In this document: one piece after another, positions 5,512 to 7,059 of the stretch
How the letters are laid out: the number at the start of each line of letters is the position of its first letter
Position numbering within the stretch: the stretch's first letter is position 1
Source: Minisyncoccota bacterium
Lineage (GTDB): Bacteria > Patescibacteriota > Minisyncoccia > UBA6257 > 1-14-0-10-40-38
Length of the DNA stretch: 7,059 bases
Reading direction: 5' to 3'
NCBI GenBank assembly: GCA_020052135.1
Contig: JAGVPS010000101.1
Coordinates: 1 to 7,059 of the forward strand
The notes under the pieces: model-generated
Seen by the model: only the letters and a program-made list of their open reading frames with translations
What the model was told of the DNA's origin: nothing
The model's database searches: none
Position numbers and translations under genes: made by a program

Positions 5512-6421
5512 TGGTCCTGCGAGAACTTTTCCATTCTGATCCGTGAGTCGCAGATTCGTAATATCTTGAGTAGAGAAATTTGACTCTGAGCCAGCCCATT
5601 TTAGATAAATTAAAGACCGTTTGTCCTACGGTGATCGGCTCTTTTTCGACTGTAACTTTAAATCCTCCGAGAGGTTGGTCGGGTACATTAATAGCAATAT
5701 TTTGAGCAGGGACTTCTGATGAAGCAGATTCGATAGTTACCACAGCAGGATCCCCACTCGGGGGCGTAGTTATTTGGGCAACATTAGAATAGAGCGACGC
5801 ACCCAACGAACCAAAGGCCGCAACCCTATACCAATACGTAGTATTTGGAGAAAGTAGCGTATCAACTAAAAAAGTTATGTTAGGTCCCACCGTCTTAATG
5901 GTAGAAAATCCCTCGGTTGATCCTATGGTACTTCTTTCAATTTTAAATCCTTCCTCTCCTTGAGAATTGTCTTGCCATAAAAGTGCGACTAATGGCGGCG
6001 TTCCCGAAAGAAGACCTGCTACGAGGTTTGAAGGAGCCGCAGGAGCGCGCGGAGTTTCCACCATCACGATGTTTGAGTACGCAGAGAATCCTGCATCATT
6101 AAATGATCGAACGCGATAATAATATTTTGTAACAGGAGCTATCTCATCATCTATAAATGCGCTGATGTTTGCCATCACCTCGGCAATCTCCTGAAAGCCG
6201 TGAGGGACATTAATGCTTCGCTCAATTTTAAATCCATCCTCATTATTAGAATTATCTTGCCAGACAAGAATTACTTCTTTAAATGGCGTCGTAGCGACTG
6301 AAAAAAGGTTAGTTGGTGCTCTTGGAGTGATATCTTCTGCTCGCACCATATTAGGATAAGAAAAACCTGGAATTACTAATAAAAGCAGGCTTGCGATACC
6401 CGTCTTAAGGATTTTATTCAT
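5471..6421 (-). CDS. Surface protein, N-terminal part: signal peptide + two FN3 domains
   Basis: The N-terminal part of the surface protein. The signal peptide is MNKILKTG, a hydrophobic core (IASLLLLVIPGF), and a V-x-A cleavage site (after A28). Two fibronectin type III domains follow, at about residues 33-124 and 126-219. They are clear duplicates: VILVWQDNSNNEDGFKIERS against VALLWQDNSQGEEGFKIERS, and KYYYRVRSFNDAGFSAYSN against TYWYRVAAFGSLGASLYSN. Genuine coding stops at the A-run 5602-5599; the last 40-odd codons before 5471 are out of frame and give an unrelated tail. The start is set at ATG 6421 because AAGG (6432-6429) is 7 nt away; it is only 1 nt from the alternative ATG 6427 (two residues longer). 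No convincing promoter could be assigned. Confidence 0.85.
   Translation of the reverse strand: MNKILKTGIASLLLLVIPGFSYPNMVRAEDITPRAPTNLFSVATTPFKEVILVWQDNSNNEDGFKIERSINVPHGFQEIAEVMANISAFIDDEIAPVTKYYYRVRSFNDAGFSAYSNIVMVETPRAPAAPSNLVAGLLSGTPPLVALLWQDNSQGEEGFKIERSTIGSTEGFSTIKTVGPNITFLVDTLLSPNTTYWYRVAAFGSLGASLYSNVAQITTPPSGDPAVVTIESASSEVPAQNIAINVPDQPLGGFKVTVEKEPITVGQTVFNLSKMGWLRVKFLYSRYYESATHGSEWKSSRRTSGHKPDLRYSSLY
5599..5602 (-). other. One-base frameshift joining the two surface-protein frames
   Basis: On the minus strand the run TCT-AAAA-TGG has one A too many. With AAA the reading is ...VFNLS-K-WAGSESNFSTQDITNLRL, continuing smoothly from one frame to the other; with AAAA the first frame goes into an unrelated tail. 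Nothing resembling a strong slippery site or stimulatory structure was seen. A sequencing or assembly error, or a genuine recent mutation, are the likely causes. Confidence 0.85.
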
Positions 6422-6524
6422 GGCCATACCTTAACACTAAGATAAGCAAGCTGGCAAGTTTGGCGTAATGTCCCAGGACCTTGGAAACACCTGGATGAAA
6501 ACCTTGGTATCCTACGGACCATGA

Positions 6525-6574
6525 CATATTCAAATAATCCGCGTAAAGAAACCAAAGAAAGCAGTAGTGAAGTA
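6525..6574 (+). repeat. Direct repeat copy 2 with rpmE-like tail
   Basis: Same orientation as copy 1 and nearly identical from CATATTCAAA through GCAGTAGT. From 6540 it reads as RVKKPKKAVVK-stop, the end of L31 (RVKKPKKAIVK) with one conservative change and synonymous third positions. It lies upstream of the surface-protein gene, so copies 1 and 2 bracket that gene. No gene body precedes the tail. Confidence 0.8.
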
Positions 6575-6598
6575 GACCTTTCCAAATGCCCGTTATAC

Positions 6599-6622
6599 TT
6601 ATACTTGCCATGGCAAGTATAA
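6599..6622. repeat. Perfect 24-bp palindrome
   Basis: The half TTATACTTGCCA is followed directly by its own reverse complement, with no spacer, centred at 6610/6611. It lies between the HIT gene and the surface-protein gene. Perfect uninterrupted symmetry fits a dimeric regulator site better than a transcript hairpin. No regulator is identified. Confidence 0.75.
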
Positions 6623-6686
6623 AACTCTTGTACAAAATAAGATAAGTCCAACTGCCACTGTGCTATCGGATTTTTTTCTTTGACTT

Positions 6687-6711
6687 AAGAAAATTAGCTC
6701 TTAATTTTCTT
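6687..6711. repeat. Hairpin over the stop codon of the HIT gene
   Basis: AAGAAAATTA (6687-6696) and TAATTTTCTT (6702-6711) are perfectly complementary with a 5-nt loop. The stop codon (6694-6696) and the last coding bases are in the stem. The minus-strand transcript continues with an A-rich, not U-rich, sequence, so it is not a canonical terminator; a role in stabilising the 3' end is possible. Confidence 0.5.
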
Positions 6712-7059
6712 TGCGAGCCGCGCTAATTTTTCATCATCAGCGCGCGCATAGTCGTGGGATGAGATGTACCCTTCATACTTCTCGAAGTATTTATCAACAT
6801 TTGACTTAGGTGGTTTCCATTCCGACATTTTTGTACCATGCATTGGAAAAAGTTTTGCATGGACGTGATCAACGCCAAACCCTTCAAAAATCATGCCTGT
6901 GCGTCCTACGTCTTCCAATTTCTTATCAAGTAATTTTGCTGTTTGCTTCGCAGCTTTTACCAAACTAATCAAAACCTCTTCTGGTAAATCAAACGCATAT
7001 GACTGATAGTGTTCCTTCGTAATCACCACGGAAAAACCTTCTGTGTTCGGGAAAATAGA
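6694..7059 (-). CDS. HIT family protein (N-terminus missing)
   Basis: A histidine triad protein running off the right edge. Members bind nucleotides and hydrolyse or transfer at the alpha-phosphate. The 121 visible residues begin SIFPNTEGFSVVITKEHY, the usual second-strand region. A GTG at 7029 is open, but the FPNTEG sequence upstream of it clearly belongs to the protein, so the true start is beyond the window. The HIT motif is HVHAKLF (visible residues 65-71), within GVDHVHAKLFPMHG. The second His, the expected nucleophile, is kept, but the third His of the triad is Lys. The C-terminus is charged and helical (DDEKLARLAKKIKS). The substrate is unknown. Membership of the superfamily is well supported; activity is less certain because of the altered triad. 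Confidence 0.85.
   Translation of the reverse strand, partial: SIFPNTEGFSVVITKEHYQSYAFDLPEEVLISLVKAAKQTAKLLDKKLEDVGRTGMIFEGFGVDHVHAKLFPMHGTKMSEWKPPKSNVDKYFEKYEGYISSHDYARADDEKLARLAKKIKS

Noticed and set aside
5471..5598. Unique C-terminal tail of the N-terminal surface-protein frame
   Set aside because: The residues after VFNLSK are an out-of-frame reading; the other frame gives continuous Ser/Thr-rich beta sequence.
5599..5602. Programmed ribosomal frameshifting
   Set aside because: TCT-AAAA-TGG is not a strong known slippery site, and I saw no stop codon or stimulatory structure placed for it.
3464..6574. Insertion sequence or transposon bounded by inverted repeats
   Set aside because: The bracketing repeats are direct, not inverted, and there is no transposase in the interval.
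6414..6651. Two minus-strand ORFs of 73 and 77 codons upstream of the surface gene
   Set aside because: They run through the palindrome and the rpmE-tail repeat antisense, and resemble no protein.

Overview
The window looks like a piece of a Candidate Phyla Radiation (Patescibacteria, probably Parcubacteria-like) genome. The best evidence is the 5' part of a 16S rRNA gene on the minus strand. It carries the bacterial 338-region signature but diverges as CPR sequences do (GCAGCAGTCGAGAATATTC, a rewritten helix 1, and an AT-rich insertion near helix 9). Other hints are the near-leaderless rpmE, several starts without Shine-Dalgarno sequences, small genes between compact intrinsic terminators, a RelE-type toxin-antitoxin pair, and a large secreted fibronectin-III/beta-repeat surface protein. 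TGA acts as a stop (end of the antitoxin), so the standard bacterial code fits. No lineage below CPR can be fixed from this window.

Layout. Positions 1-535: 5' end of the 16S gene (minus), cut by the window edge, with an insertion of about 110 nt at 192-302 that folds on itself. Positions 536-1273: no protein gene. This stretch holds the rRNA leader, with several strong inverted repeats, a good minus-strand promoter at 1055-1082 and a composite nested inverted repeat at 1106-1204. It separates the rRNA operon from the divergent rpmE gene (1274-1549, plus), which has its own promoter and terminator. Converging on rpmE is a GC-rich gene of unknown function for a membrane-anchored protein (1654-2184, minus). 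Then comes a minus-strand cluster of antitoxin, toxin and Nudix hydrolase (3337 down to 2310), ending in a terminator at 2279-2298. Next is a large secreted surface protein (6421 down to 3604, minus), broken by a one-base frameshift at 5599-5602, with its terminator at 3521-3548. At the right edge is a HIT-family protein (minus) that lacks its N-terminus.

How the parts relate. The rRNA operon and rpmE are ribosome genes fired in opposite directions from one hairpin-rich spacer. The toxin-antitoxin genes overlap by 8 nt and probably share a transcript with the Nudix gene. The surface-protein gene lies between two direct copies of a repeat of about 50 bp (3464-3515 and 6525-6574). Most of that repeat resembles the last codons of rpmE, which suggests a cassette boundary or recombination footprint. 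I found no complete new defence or mobile system. The most unusual items are the 16S insertion, the hairpin covering the 16S 5' end, and the rpmE-tail repeats flanking the surface gene.
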